This document shows positions 42,422 to 50,885 of a DNA stretch of 64,000 nt, piece after piece; the first letter of the stretch is position 1; every line of letters starts with the position of its first letter. The notes below the pieces were generated by a model. It was given only the letters and a program-made list of their open reading frames with translations. It was not told the DNA's origin and searched no databases. The stretch is from Eggerthella sp. YY7918 (lineage in GTDB: Bacteria; Actinomycetota; Coriobacteriia; Coriobacteriales; Eggerthellaceae), in NCBI RefSeq assembly GCF_000270285.1, contig NC_015738.1, positions 186,001-250,000 on the forward strand, given 5' to 3'. A program made the translations under genes and the position numbers.

Positions 42422-43483
42422 ATGAATAACGGTCTTAAGGGAAAAGATTTCATCAGTATTGCCGATTTTAGTCCTGAGCAGCTGCGATACATCCTTGACC
42501 TTGCAGCGGAGCTCAAGTCGCAGAAAAAATCGGGGGTAGATCTGAGACGCTTCAACGGAAAAAATGCTGTGGCAATTTTTGAGTGGGGTTCAACGCGTAC
42601 GCGTTGTGCTTTTGAAACCTCTTGCAACGACCTTGGTATTTGCTTTACGTACCTTACGAACTCTCATATGGGCGAAAAGGAAACTGTAAAAGACTCTGTA
42701 CGTGTTCTGTCCGCAATGTATGACATGATTATCTATCGCACTTTGAACTCTACAGATTACTTGCGTGATATTGCAAAAATAGTCGACGTGCCTGTTATTG
42801 ATGCGCTTTCGGGAGAAGATCACCCGACTCAAATGCTGGCAGATGCGCTCACCATGGAAGAAGAATGGGGAGGACCAGGTTCATGTAGGGGCAAGAAGTT
42901 TGCTTTTGTAGGCAACTGCGCAGTTGATCCTCTCTGGTATGGTCGTATATGTGCGCTTCTTGGAATGGATTTTTATGCAATTGGCCCTGATATCAAGATG
43001 CTTAAACTTTGCGATGAATGGCGGCAAGAAATTAAGGATTTTTACGCAAAGTGGGCTCCGAATAATAAATTTGTTGAAACCGATGATCTTGATGCTCTTA
43101 AAGGTGTGGATGCAATTGCTACCGAATGGTGGCAGAACAGCATCGTCGATGATAACGGTAAGCCCATAGTTGTTGATAGCTATGAAGCCTTTATGGGCAA
43201 GAAAAACGAGCTTTTTCCTTATCGTGTCTCAAATGACCTTGTTGCACGCACCGACAAAGAAACAGTTGTTCTTCATATGCTTCCTGCGTGCCATAACGCT
43301 GAACACAATATGGCCAAAATGCTTCTTTCAGAAGCGCCTGACGAAGAGTCACGCGAAATCATTCGTGAGGGTTTAGAGATAACCGACGAATGCTTTGAAA
43401 CGCACGCTCACCATATTTTTCGGGAGGCCGAGAATCGACAGCACACAATCAGAGCCGTTGTTGCTGCGGTGATGGGGTTGTAG
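42422..43483 (+). CDS. Ornithine/putrescine-carbamoyltransferase-family enzyme
   Basis: The carbamoyl-phosphate site is GSTRTR near residue 56 and DHPTQ near 139. The second-substrate loop is HMLPACHNAEH, whereas ornithine carbamoyltransferases have HCLP, so the acceptor may differ. The 353 residues are near the normal length. Next to a guanidine deiminase, the reverse reaction is likely: phosphorolysis of an N-carbamoyl product to amine and carbamoyl phosphate, as putrescine carbamoyltransferase does after agmatine deiminase. No carbamate kinase gene is present in the cassette. GGAG-type RBS; AT-rich codon use. Confidence 0.85.
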   Translation: MNNGLKGKDFISIADFSPEQLRYILDLAAELKSQKKSGVDLRRFNGKNAVAIFEWGSTRTRCAFETSCNDLGICFTYLTNSHMGEKETVKDSVRVLSAMYDMIIYRTLNSTDYLRDIAKIVDVPVIDALSGEDHPTQMLADALTMEEEWGGPGSCRGKKFAFVGNCAVDPLWYGRICALLGMDFYAIGPDIKMLKLCDEWRQEIKDFYAKWAPNNKFVETDDLDALKGVDAIATEWWQNSIVDDNGKPIVVDSYEAFMGKKNELFPYRVSNDLVARTDKETVVLHMLPACHNAEHNMAKMLLSEAPDEESREIIREGLEITDECFETHAHHIFREAENRQHTIRAVVAAVMGL

Positions 43484-43526
43484 AGAGATTGCTTTGTCGT
43501 GCGGGCTGTCTTTAGAGGAGGATCAT

Positions 43527-44792
43527 ATGAAGCAGACAGCAGCGTCAGTCAAAAAGTTACACTATGCTTGGATAGTAATGATAGGTTGCGGAATTATGTT
43601 GGTGGGAACGCAAGGTCTCTTTGCGATCCTAGCTGGTAATTTTTTTGTACCAGTAACCGATGATCTCGGTTTTAGTATTTCAAGTCTTGCAGCATATATG
43701 ACGTTTTTGTCCATCGCCTTAGCACTTACTCTTTTTTTGGTTGGAAATATTCTTTCCAAAGTGAATACTCGTATTCTTTTGCCCGGAATGGCCGCAGCTG
43801 AAATTCTAGCATTTGGTCTTATGTCTGTTTATACCGAGCCGTGGATGTGGTACGTATCAGGGATCGTTATTGGCATCGGTATGGCCTTTACTTCGTCGGT
43901 TACTCTTTCAACGATTCTTACGAATTGGTTTAATAAGAAAAGCGGAATGGCTATTGGTTGTGCCTGGGGTATTTCGTCAGTTGTTCTCGCCTGTCTAAGC
44001 CCCGTTGTCCCAATTGTTATTGAGATGATCGGTTGGCGAGGAGCTTATGTGGCCATGGCGATTATAGCTGCTTGCTTTGCCCTTCCGTCGACAGTCTTTC
44101 TTATCCGTTTTAAACCTGCTGATATGGGCTTAGAGCCTTATGGGTATGATCCAAACGAAAGCGACAAAGAAAGTGCTTCAAATGAAAACGGTTCTGGCGT
44201 TGCTGCCCGAAATGTACTTCGCTCATCGTCGTTTGTTCTCGTTATTATGGCTGGAGGTATATTCACCCTCACAACGTTCTTAAATGGATTACTACCTACC
44301 TACGCTAATAGCGTTGGCCTAAGTGCAACAGTAGGTTCTTTAATGATTTCTGCCGCCATGATTGCCGATGTCGTTTTGAATCCTCTTGTTGGATTTACGT
44401 GCGATAAAGTTGGGGCAATTAAAGCTGTATTTGTATGGACACTTGTCAGTATGGCCTCATATGTAATGTTGGAATGTACCGCCCAGAGTGCTGGTCTATC
44501 CATCCTTGCCGCCGCCGTTAACGACGTGCCCTATGCTCTTCTTGGCGTTGGTATGGCGTCTATTGTTAGGGAGATGTATGGGGCAAAAGACTTCGGAAAG
44601 ATATTTGCATTTATTATAGGAATTTCAAGCTTGATCGGATGCTTTGGAACATGGTTGTTAAGCACTATTTTTGAAATTTCTGGAGGGTTCACGGCAGTAT
44701 TTGTCTACTGTATTGCTTCCGACATAGTCTTTTTAATTCTTCTTATATTTGCTCGTCGGTCAAGTAAAAAACTCCCTGTCGAGACCGCTTGA
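43527..44792 (+). CDS. MFS transporter of the guanidine/ureido cassette
   Basis: The 421-residue protein has 12 helices and resembles the OFA/monocarboxylate-like MFS at 36204 (GIGMAFTSSVTLSTILTNWFNKKSGMAIG; GFTCDKVGAIKAV). I chose ATG 43527, preceded by AGAGGAGG. It lies between carbamoyltransferase and deiminase and shares their AT-rich composition, so it most likely imports the guanidino substrate or exchanges it for product. Typical agmatine/putrescine antiporters are APC-type, so an MFS here is a difference. Confidence 0.85.
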   Translation: MKQTAASVKKLHYAWIVMIGCGIMLVGTQGLFAILAGNFFVPVTDDLGFSISSLAAYMTFLSIALALTLFLVGNILSKVNTRILLPGMAAAEILAFGLMSVYTEPWMWYVSGIVIGIGMAFTSSVTLSTILTNWFNKKSGMAIGCAWGISSVVLACLSPVVPIVIEMIGWRGAYVAMAIIAACFALPSTVFLIRFKPADMGLEPYGYDPNESDKESASNENGSGVAARNVLRSSSFVLVIMAGGIFTLTTFLNGLLPTYANSVGLSATVGSLMISAAMIADVVLNPLVGFTCDKVGAIKAVFVWTLVSMASYVMLECTAQSAGLSILAAAVNDVPYALLGVGMASIVREMYGAKDFGKIFAFIIGISSLIGCFGTWLLSTIFEISGGFTAVFVYCIASDIVFLILLIFARRSSKKLPVETA

Positions 44793-44859
44793 TTATTGCG
44801 GTTGGCAAGGTGCTCTATTTACCAACTTTTATAAATACTTTTTCAAAGGGAGACATATC

Positions 44860-46092
44860 ATGAATGAAACATATCGTTTTCCGGGAGAATTCGAACCTCA
44901 GCAAGCCGTATTTGCGTGTTGGGTTCCACCCGAAGAGCCGGTTGCAGGATACGATGCAGAGTCGGTATGCGTTGAAATAGTAAAGAATCTCATCGATGAA
45001 GTTCAGCTTTTCATTAATTGTCCTCCATATGTTAGCGTCGATCATGTTTCCACCCTTTTAGTGAAAAATGGTGTTGAAGTACAAAAAATCAAGTTTCTCC
45101 AGATTGATGACCCCAATCTGTACAACCGAGACAATGGTGCCAATATTATGATCGATGGCAAAGGCCATATGGTGTGCATCAATCAAGGCTTCAATATGTA
45201 CGCGCTACGTGAGTCGACCAATTTGGAATGTATTGCAGCTCGCCGCGCTGGTTTACATCAGGCTATAGAAGTAGGGTGTACCGACTTTATCAATTCGAAT
45301 ATTTGTTCAGAAGGTGGTAACAAAGAATTCAATGGACGTGGTGTCCTTATTGCCGTGGAGTCTACAGAGTGCGCAAGTCGCAATCCGCACTACTCAAAAG
45401 AGGAAATTGAGGCCGAGTATAAGCGAATTTTCAATTTGAAGAAAATCATCTGGCTTCCGTCACCTTTGTTAAGCGACGAGAATTTATATCAAGGCCCACT
45501 CGATGTGGTTCATGGTAAGACGATCTTTGGATCAAGCTGCGCTGGACATACAGACGAAATGTGTCGCTTTATTGGAGTGAACAAGGTGCTGCTTGCTGAA
45601 ATTACCGAAGAAGAGGCATCAGCAAGCCGCTCTTTACAGGTATCAAAAGAACGATTGGATGCTGCTTATGAGATTCTGCGCGAATCGACGGACGCAGACG
45701 GGAACGCCTTTGATATTGTTCGCATGCCTTTTCCTGAACCTATAGAATACACTCTCCGACCGACAGATTCTTTGTACTATATCTTTCGAAACGAACTTGC
45801 CAATGGAGTTTTTTCTGATGGAACCCCTTGGCCAGATGGAGTCGAACTTACATTTCTTGCCGCAGGTGGATACTGCAATTTTCTCATATGCAATGGTGTC
45901 GTTGTTGGCCAAAAATATTGGCGAGAAGGTATGAGCGAAAAGGTTAAAGAAAAGGACATTCGCGCTGAACGCATATTGAAAAAATGCTTTCCCGACCGCC
46001 GAATAGTGATGATTAATACTACTGCACTAAATTTGTGCGGTGGGGGCGTGCATTGTTGGACGAAGAATGTTGCTCGTGCTGATATCAGGTAA
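44860..46092 (+). CDS. Agmatine deiminase / peptidylarginine deiminase-family guanidine hydrolase
   Basis: This 410-residue enzyme shows the catalytic set of the guanidino-group hydrolases: RDNGAN (Asp) near residue 90, SCAGHTDEM (His/Asp) near 228, and CGGGVHCWTKN (nucleophile Cys) near 398. Agmatine deiminases end GGGxIHCITQQ and are shorter, so the WTKN variation and extra length leave the substrate open: agmatine, arginine derivative or another guanidino compound. I chose ATG 44860, preceded by AAAGGGAG; the frame from 44749 overlaps the MFS gene. Confidence 0.85.
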   Translation: MNETYRFPGEFEPQQAVFACWVPPEEPVAGYDAESVCVEIVKNLIDEVQLFINCPPYVSVDHVSTLLVKNGVEVQKIKFLQIDDPNLYNRDNGANIMIDGKGHMVCINQGFNMYALRESTNLECIAARRAGLHQAIEVGCTDFINSNICSEGGNKEFNGRGVLIAVESTECASRNPHYSKEEIEAEYKRIFNLKKIIWLPSPLLSDENLYQGPLDVVHGKTIFGSSCAGHTDEMCRFIGVNKVLLAEITEEEASASRSLQVSKERLDAAYEILRESTDADGNAFDIVRMPFPEPIEYTLRPTDSLYYIFRNELANGVFSDGTPWPDGVELTFLAAGGYCNFLICNGVVVGQKYWREGMSEKVKEKDIRAERILKKCFPDRRIVMINTTALNLCGGGVHCWTKNVARADIR

Positions 46093-46100
46093 AAAGCAAG

Positions 46101-46134
46101 TGCGGGGCTTCGTGGATATAAGCGAGGTCCCGCA
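46101..46134 (+). terminator. Hairpin after the deiminase gene
   Basis: TGCGGG (46101-46106) pairs with CCCGCA (46129-46134), with inner partial pairing. The T-tract is weak. A second repeat GGCATTTT/AAAATGCC (46143-46150/46164-46171) lies before the TetR gene and may be its operator. Confidence 0.6.
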
Positions 46135-46216
46135 ATCAGATAGGCATTTTGCCGAAATACGCTAAAATGCCATTATTAAGGTCATAGTACATTTTTCAGA
46201 TATGAGATATGCGTAG

Positions 46217-46804
46217 ATGATTATGGTAGAACACTCGACAAAAGAAAAGATAGTTCAAGCGATGTATCATCTTGTGGCCGAGAATGGCTACGACAAAACA
46301 TCGATCAGTAGCATAGCTAAGGTTGTCGGCATTTCAAAGGCGACGGTTTACTTTCATTTCGAATCAAAAGAGCAAATACTTGTTGAACTCATGCATTATA
46401 TCGATGAAACTTCCGATCCCTCCCTTGCTAACGGCGTACTTGCTTCCCGATCTGCAAAAGAGTTTAAAGAGCGGCTTATCGAGTTTGGACATACTGTAAT
46501 AGGTTCTTATCGAAATGATGTCGAGCGGCGTATGGTTATTGCAGAAATCGCGCTTGGAATGGCTCGAAACCCTACTTTGGAGCAATATCAAGCTCAAGAT
46601 ATCGTGAGCACTCTAAGTCTTTACGGCAAAATTGCCGAACATGGGCAGAAGCTTGGAGCCATTCCTGCGACAGCCGAATCGAAAAATATTGCTCAAAGAA
46701 TTCAGGTGCTGATGCTGGGGTTAAGCCAAGCGATTCTTTACAACGAGCCCATAGATGCCCTTTCGGTATGGGATTCATCAGTTGAGCAAATGCTTTCTGT
46801 CTGA
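46217..46804 (+). CDS. TetR-family regulator of the cassette
   Basis: The helix-turn-helix is at residues 8-55 (TKEKIVQAMYHLVAENGYDKTSISSIAKVVGISKATVYFHFESKEQIL). The C-terminal domain is helical, 195 residues in total. No strong RBS is visible; ATG 46217 and ATG 46223 are both possible. Its AT-rich composition matches the three preceding genes, so it belongs to the island and probably controls the ACCGGCCGGT promoter at 42303. Confidence 0.9.
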   Translation: MIMVEHSTKEKIVQAMYHLVAENGYDKTSISSIAKVVGISKATVYFHFESKEQILVELMHYIDETSDPSLANGVLASRSAKEFKERLIEFGHTVIGSYRNDVERRMVIAEIALGMARNPTLEQYQAQDIVSTLSLYGKIAEHGQKLGAIPATAESKNIAQRIQVLMLGLSQAILYNEPIDALSVWDSSVEQMLSV

Positions 46805-46817
46805 CAGGGCAGGTAAT

Positions 46818-47414
46818 TTAAAAAGCTTGCCCGATGAGCAGATTGAAAAGAGCGCCGAAGACGGCACCGATGGCAACAGCTACCAATACGAGTACGATGC
46901 CCTTGATTACGCGATGCTTGCGGGCGCGTTGGCTCTTCAGATTGTCCCGGTCGATAGGCTCGCCTTTCATGAAGGCATCGATCTCGCGGTAGGTGACCAG
47001 GTTGTGCTCCTTCTTCATGCGTTCCACTTTTATCAGAAGGTACATGCCGATGCCCCACACCAAAAGACCGATGATGACACTGGGGACGACCCCCCAGCCC
47101 CAGAAGAGAACACCGCACACGCCAGCGACTGCACCCACGATGGCAATCGCCATTCCCACGGTCGCATACACGTTCATTTTCTGCGCATCATTCTTCAGTA
47201 CATTTTTCATGGCTTCCACATCTCCTTTGATCAGTTCGTCTATCGTCGTGTCGAAGAGGATGCTGAGGAGCAGAAGGCTTTCCACATCGGGGTAGGTCTT
47301 GTCGGTTTCCCAGTTCGATACCGTCTGGCGTGATACGTAAATGCGCTCGGCGAGGTCTTCCTGAGACATTCCGCGTTCCATTCGATACTCTTTGATGTGT
47401 GCGCCAAGTTCCAC
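46818..47414 (-). CDS. XRE-family regulator with C-terminal membrane domain
   Basis: Residues 4-60 form a Cro/C1 helix-turn-helix (LGAHIKEYRMERGMSQEDLAERIYVSRQTVSNWETDKTYP). Three hydrophobic segments follow (around residues 85-105, 110-125 and 175-195), making it a membrane-tethered repressor. I chose GTG 47414, preceded by AAGGGA; the product is 198 residues. TCAAA-N4-TTTGA palindromes lie 50-110 bases upstream. It is convergent with the TetR gene. Membrane-bound XRE regulators often respond to envelope signals. Confidence 0.87.
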   Translation of the reverse strand: MELGAHIKEYRMERGMSQEDLAERIYVSRQTVSNWETDKTYPDVESLLLLSILFDTTIDELIKGDVEAMKNVLKNDAQKMNVYATVGMAIAIVGAVAGVCGVLFWGWGVVPSVIIGLLVWGIGMYLLIKVERMKKEHNLVTYREIDAFMKGEPIDRDNLKSQRARKHRVIKGIVLVLVAVAIGAVFGALFNLLIGQAF

Positions 47415-47464
47415 GTTCGTCCCTTCGCTGATCCAAGGTTGCCATGTTGGGCACCACCTTACCA

Positions 47465-47525
47465 TCAAAAGGCTTTGACACGCCTCCTAGGAGGGGAAGT
47501 TTTCTCTGTCAAAAGTCTTTGACAG
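47465..47525 (-). promoter_or_regulatory. Two operator-like palindromes upstream of the XRE gene
   Basis: TCAAA-AGGC-TTTGA (47465-47478) and CTGTCAAA-AGTC-TTTGACAG (47506-47525) share the TCAAA-N4-TTTGA core with centres about 44 bases apart. The distal site contains a TTGACA -35-like hexamer on the minus strand. Autoregulation by the XRE protein is likely. Confidence 0.6.
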
Positions 47526-47682
47526 GGCTTTGAGCAGGGTAAACAAAACGCTTTTCGCCTTTTCAAACGTCAGTGGAAATTGCTTTTCTGGAAATAGAAG
47601 CCTTTTAATGCTTGGGAATATCTTCCAACAACATGCTTGTGTTCGATGAGAGCTGTCCGTGATCAAATCATTGTTGATATGC

Positions 47683-48843
47683 TTATTCGGCTCGCAGGGC
47701 ATCGATAGGGTTTTTGCGGGAGGCGCGGTGGGCGGGGAAGATGCCGAAGGCCAGGCCGATGACGGTGCTGGCGGCCACGGCGGCCCAGACTGCGTTCCAC
47801 GACACGACGAAGGTCATGCCTACCGTGTTCAGCAGCAGGCCAAACGCGATACCCGCGCCGATGCCCACCGCGCCGCCGACGATGCTCATGATGAGCGCTT
47901 CCAGCAAAAATTGCGCGAGAATGTCTGCGCGGCGGGCGCCGAGGGCTTTCTTGATGCCGATTTCGCGCGTGCGCTCCGTCACCGATACCAGCATCACGTT
48001 CATCACGCCGATGCCGGCTACCACTAGCGAGATAGCCGCGATGCCCGCCAGCAGGAGCGTCATGGTGTCGTCGATGTCGTTGCCGGCGCGCAGCATTTCG
48101 TCCTGCGAGGTGACGTCGAACATACCCGGTGCGATACCCGCCGTGCTGCCCAGGTAGGAGCCGATGGCGACCTTTGCCTCGTCGATGCGCTCCTGGCCGC
48201 GGGCCTTCGCGTAGAACGAATCGACGTCGGCGCCCGCCCCCATGCCCACCGCGGTGGAAAAGGGCACCAGCACCACGCTGCCCGTGTTCAGGCCCATGGA
48301 CTCGCCCTGATTCTGGAGCACGCCCACCACAGTGAACTCGTCGCCGTCCAGCTTGACGGTGCGGCCCACGGCATCGGTGCTGCCGAAGAGTTCGGTGGCT
48401 ACATCGGCGCCAAGCACGAGCACCTTGCTTTTGTTTTCGCGGTCGACCGCATTCAGGTTGCGCCCGGCGAGCAGCTTGAGATTGCGCACGTGCAGGTAGT
48501 GCTCGTCGGTGGCCTCGATAAACGCTCGGCCGGACACCGCTTTGCCCGCCGAGACTTTCTTGGAGAGCATCTTGGAGGGGGCCGCGCCGTCGAGGGAATC
48601 CAGCTCACCGATGGCAGCTAGGTCTTCATAGCTAAGCGACCCCTCGTACACGTACGCCGAGAGCGCGTCGCCGCCCAGCTCCTTCATTTTGGCTTGCACC
48701 TGCTGGTTTGAACCGTCGCCGATGCCCACCAAAATGATGACCGATGAGATGCCAATGATGAGCCCCAGCATGGTGAGTGCCGTGCGCAGCCCGTTTTGGA
48801 ACACGGCGCGCACGGCTGTGCGCACGAGGTGACTAACCCGCAT
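47683..48843 (-). CDS. MacB-type ABC transporter permease
   Basis: The 386-residue protein has a MacB/FtsX layout: helix 1 at residues 17-45 (NGLRTALTMLGLIIGISSVIILVGIG), a large extracytoplasmic domain to about 265, and three C-terminal helices with the motif TERTREIGIKKALGARRADILAQFLLEA. Such permeases act by mechanotransmission to expel peptides, antibiotics or lipids. It overlaps the ATPase gene by 11 bases and ends the efflux operon. Confidence 0.93.
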   Translation of the reverse strand: MRVSHLVRTAVRAVFQNGLRTALTMLGLIIGISSVIILVGIGDGSNQQVQAKMKELGGDALSAYVYEGSLSYEDLAAIGELDSLDGAAPSKMLSKKVSAGKAVSGRAFIEATDEHYLHVRNLKLLAGRNLNAVDRENKSKVLVLGADVATELFGSTDAVGRTVKLDGDEFTVVGVLQNQGESMGLNTGSVVLVPFSTAVGMGAGADVDSFYAKARGQERIDEAKVAIGSYLGSTAGIAPGMFDVTSQDEMLRAGNDIDDTMTLLLAGIAAISLVVAGIGVMNVMLVSVTERTREIGIKKALGARRADILAQFLLEALIMSIVGGAVGIGAGIAFGLLLNTVGMTFVVSWNAVWAAVAASTVIGLAFGIFPAHRASRKNPIDALRAE

Positions 48844-49519
48844 GATGCCCCCTTTCCACTTCTTCCACCAGGCCGTCGGCTATGCGAATGACGCGGTCGG
48901 CCTCGTCCGCGAGCTCCGGGTTGTGGGTGATGAGCACCACGGTTTGCCCCTCGGCGTGCAGGCGCTTGAACAGCTCCATGATTTCCACGCCGGTGCGCGA
49001 ATCGAGCGCGCCGGTGGGTTCGTCGGCCAGGATGATCTCGGGTTTGCACACGAGCGCCCGCGCGATAGCCACGCGCTGCTGCTGACCGCCGGAAAGCTGG
49101 TTTGGCAGATGGTGCTCGCGGCCCTCCAGTCCCACCTGCGCCAGCAGTGCGCGCGCCCGAGTGTCGGCCTCCTTCGCGCGCACGCCGGCGTAGGCCAGCG
49201 GCAACTTCACGTTTTCGAGCGCGGTGAGCTTGCCCAGCAGGTTGAAGCTTTGGAATACGAAGCCGATTTTTTCGTTGCGGATGGCGGCCAGGCGGTTGTC
49301 GGGCAGCTGGCCCACGTCCAGGCCGTCAAGCAGGTAGGTGCCCTCGTCGGGCACGTCGAGCAGCCCGATGATGTTCATGAGGGTGGATTTGCCCGAGCCG
49401 GACGGCCCCACGATGGCGATAAAGTCGCCTGTGCGTATGTCGAAGTTGACCCGCGAGAGGGCGTGGATGGTCTCCCCGCCCAGCTCATAGGTCTTGCCGA
49501 CGCGCTTCAAACGGATCAT
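48833..49519 (-). CDS. MacB-type ABC transporter ATPase (LolD-like)
   Basis: The 228-residue ATPase has Walker A GPSGSGKSTLMNIIG, signature LSGGQQQRVAIARAL and Walker B ILADEPTGALD, with switch His in ITHNPE. The near-exact match to the MacB/LolD ATPase class is clear. It lies 18 bases after the adaptor gene and overlaps the permease gene, so adaptor, ATPase and permease form one complex. Confidence 0.96.
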   Translation of the reverse strand: MIRLKRVGKTYELGGETIHALSRVNFDIRTGDFIAIVGPSGSGKSTLMNIIGLLDVPDEGTYLLDGLDVGQLPDNRLAAIRNEKIGFVFQSFNLLGKLTALENVKLPLAYAGVRAKEADTRARALLAQVGLEGREHHLPNQLSGGQQQRVAIARALVCKPEIILADEPTGALDSRTGVEIMELFKRLHAEGQTVVLITHNPELADEADRVIRIADGLVEEVERGHHAG

Positions 49520-49537
49520 GCGTGCGCTCCCGTCTTC

Positions 49538-50452
49538 TTAGGACATCACGATGGATACGGCGGGTGCGGCTCCGGCGCCGGCGGCTCCAGCAGCTTCGCC
49601 ACCTGCCTCGTTGAGCATGACGGCGTCGCCTTCGTGCAGCAGCTCGCCGGACACTTCGACCATGGTGCCGTCGGAAATGCCGGTGGTCACGGGCACCTGG
49701 ACCGTCGCGCCATTCTGGTAGACGGTCACGAACTTGGCGTCGCCCGCGCCGCTGACAGCGCTGACGGGTACCGTGAGCACGTCGGTGGCCTCGGCCACCG
49801 TGATGGAGAGGTTTGCGGACATGCCCAGCTTGATGCTGCCGTCGTTGGGCACCTCCACCGTTACCGTAAACGTGGAGCCCGTTGCGCCGTATGTGCCCAC
49901 TTCGTTGATGTTGGAGATGGCGCCTTCATACTGCTTCGCGTCGTCCGCGCCCAGCGTGACGCGCACGGGCTGGCCTTCCGCCAGGGACGCGAGGTCGGCT
50001 TCGGAGACGGGCAGCACGATGTTGACCGAGTCGATGCGTTTGACCTCGATGAAGTGGTCGTCTTTGGTGACGGCGCCCTTGTTTTTCTCGGGCAGGGTGT
50101 AGGAGGTTACCACCAGGTCGAACGGGGCGGTCCACGTCTCGCCGTTGGCGTAGGTGACCAGCGTAGTGCCCGCAGCTATGCGCTTGTTGAGCGGGACATC
50201 GAACGATTCGAGCCAGTGCCAGCTGTCGGCGGGCTTGAGCTTTTCGGTGGAAAGTGGCTTCACCTCGCCAGCGCCGGTGACCGTTTGTTGGACGGACCCG
50301 CGGGTGACGGGAGCCGTGAGCGGCGGAACTTCTTCGGCGGGGCCGGAGAAGGCTTGCGCGAGATTGTCACCAAAGGCGAGCCAGGCCGCCATGCCGCCTG
50401 CGACGGCCAGCAATGCCACGATGACGAGGGCTTTTCCGAGGGTGCGTTTCAT
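49538..50452 (-). CDS. MacA/HlyD-like membrane-fusion adaptor
   Basis: The 304-residue protein has an N-terminal helix (residues 8-27) and then barrel and lipoyl-like strands: PVTRGSVQQTVTGAGEVKPL, DSVNIVLPVSEADLASLAEGQPVRVTLG and VLTVPVSAVSGAGD. The long alpha-hairpin of Gram-negative MacA is missing, as expected in a monoderm. A Gly/Ala-rich tail ends VSIVMS. RBS AAAGGAGC precedes it. It is the second gene of the operon. Confidence 0.88.
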   Translation of the reverse strand: MKRTLGKALVIVALLAVAGGMAAWLAFGDNLAQAFSGPAEEVPPLTAPVTRGSVQQTVTGAGEVKPLSTEKLKPADSWHWLESFDVPLNKRIAAGTTLVTYANGETWTAPFDLVVTSYTLPEKNKGAVTKDDHFIEVKRIDSVNIVLPVSEADLASLAEGQPVRVTLGADDAKQYEGAISNINEVGTYGATGSTFTVTVEVPNDGSIKLGMSANLSITVAEATDVLTVPVSAVSGAGDAKFVTVYQNGATVQVPVTTGISDGTMVEVSGELLHEGDAVMLNEAGGEAAGAAGAGAAPAVSIVMS

Positions 50453-50485
50453 GGGCGGCGCTCCTTTCAGCGGCGCGGCGGCCGG

Positions 50486-50710
50486 CTAGTTCGCGGCCTC
50501 GTCGCCAGGTTCGAGCACCTCGGTCGCGCCGTCCGGCGGCAGCGGCAACGAGGGATCATCGGCCACCGCACCGGCGGGAACTTCCTTGCCGCTCTGCGTT
50601 GTTACAACGCTCGCGCCCGTGCCGAGGTTCTTGGTCACCAGCAGGCCGCCCAGCACGAGAATCACCACAACCAGCACGCCAACCGCAATCTTGAAGCCCT
50701 TCGATTTCAT
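50486..50710 (-). CDS. Small single-pass protein heading the efflux operon
   Basis: The 74-residue product has one membrane helix (residues 7-27, IAVGVLVVVILVLGGLLV) and an outward acidic Pro-rich tail (DDPSLPLPPDGATEVLEPGD). The ATG at 50710 has AAAGGAGC upstream. Position before the adaptor suggests an accessory of the MacAB-like pump, or a piece of adaptor encoded separately. I do not recognise a family. Confidence 0.72.
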   Translation of the reverse strand: MKSKGFKIAVGVLVVVILVLGGLLVTKNLGTGASVVTTQSGKEVPAGAVADDPSLPLPPDGATEVLEPGDEAAN

Positions 50711-50766
50711 GTTCGCTCCTTTCGTGCGCAGCCTTCCCGCCACGCTGTTTTGCTTTGCCGGCGGCC

Positions 50767-50862
50767 AGTCTAACGAAGGCCACCTTAAAACTTCCTGAAC
50801 TGCAGCGAAGATTGTCAGCCCTCCCCCGTTTCAGGAAGCGTTAAGGTTGGGCGTGCTAGAAT
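50767..50862. promoter_or_regulatory. Symmetric divergent control region between efflux operon and two-component system
   Basis: CCTTAA-N2-CTTCCTGAA occurs at 50783-50799 and, inverted, at 50830-50846 (15 of 17 identical). Each copy is 10 bases from an outward -10: TAGACT on minus (50772-50767) and TGC-TAGAAT on plus (50857-50862). The OmpR-type regulator at 50886 is the likely ligand, activating both directions. Confidence 0.75.
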
Positions 50863-50885
50863 GAGCCGAAAAAAGGACGGAGCTC

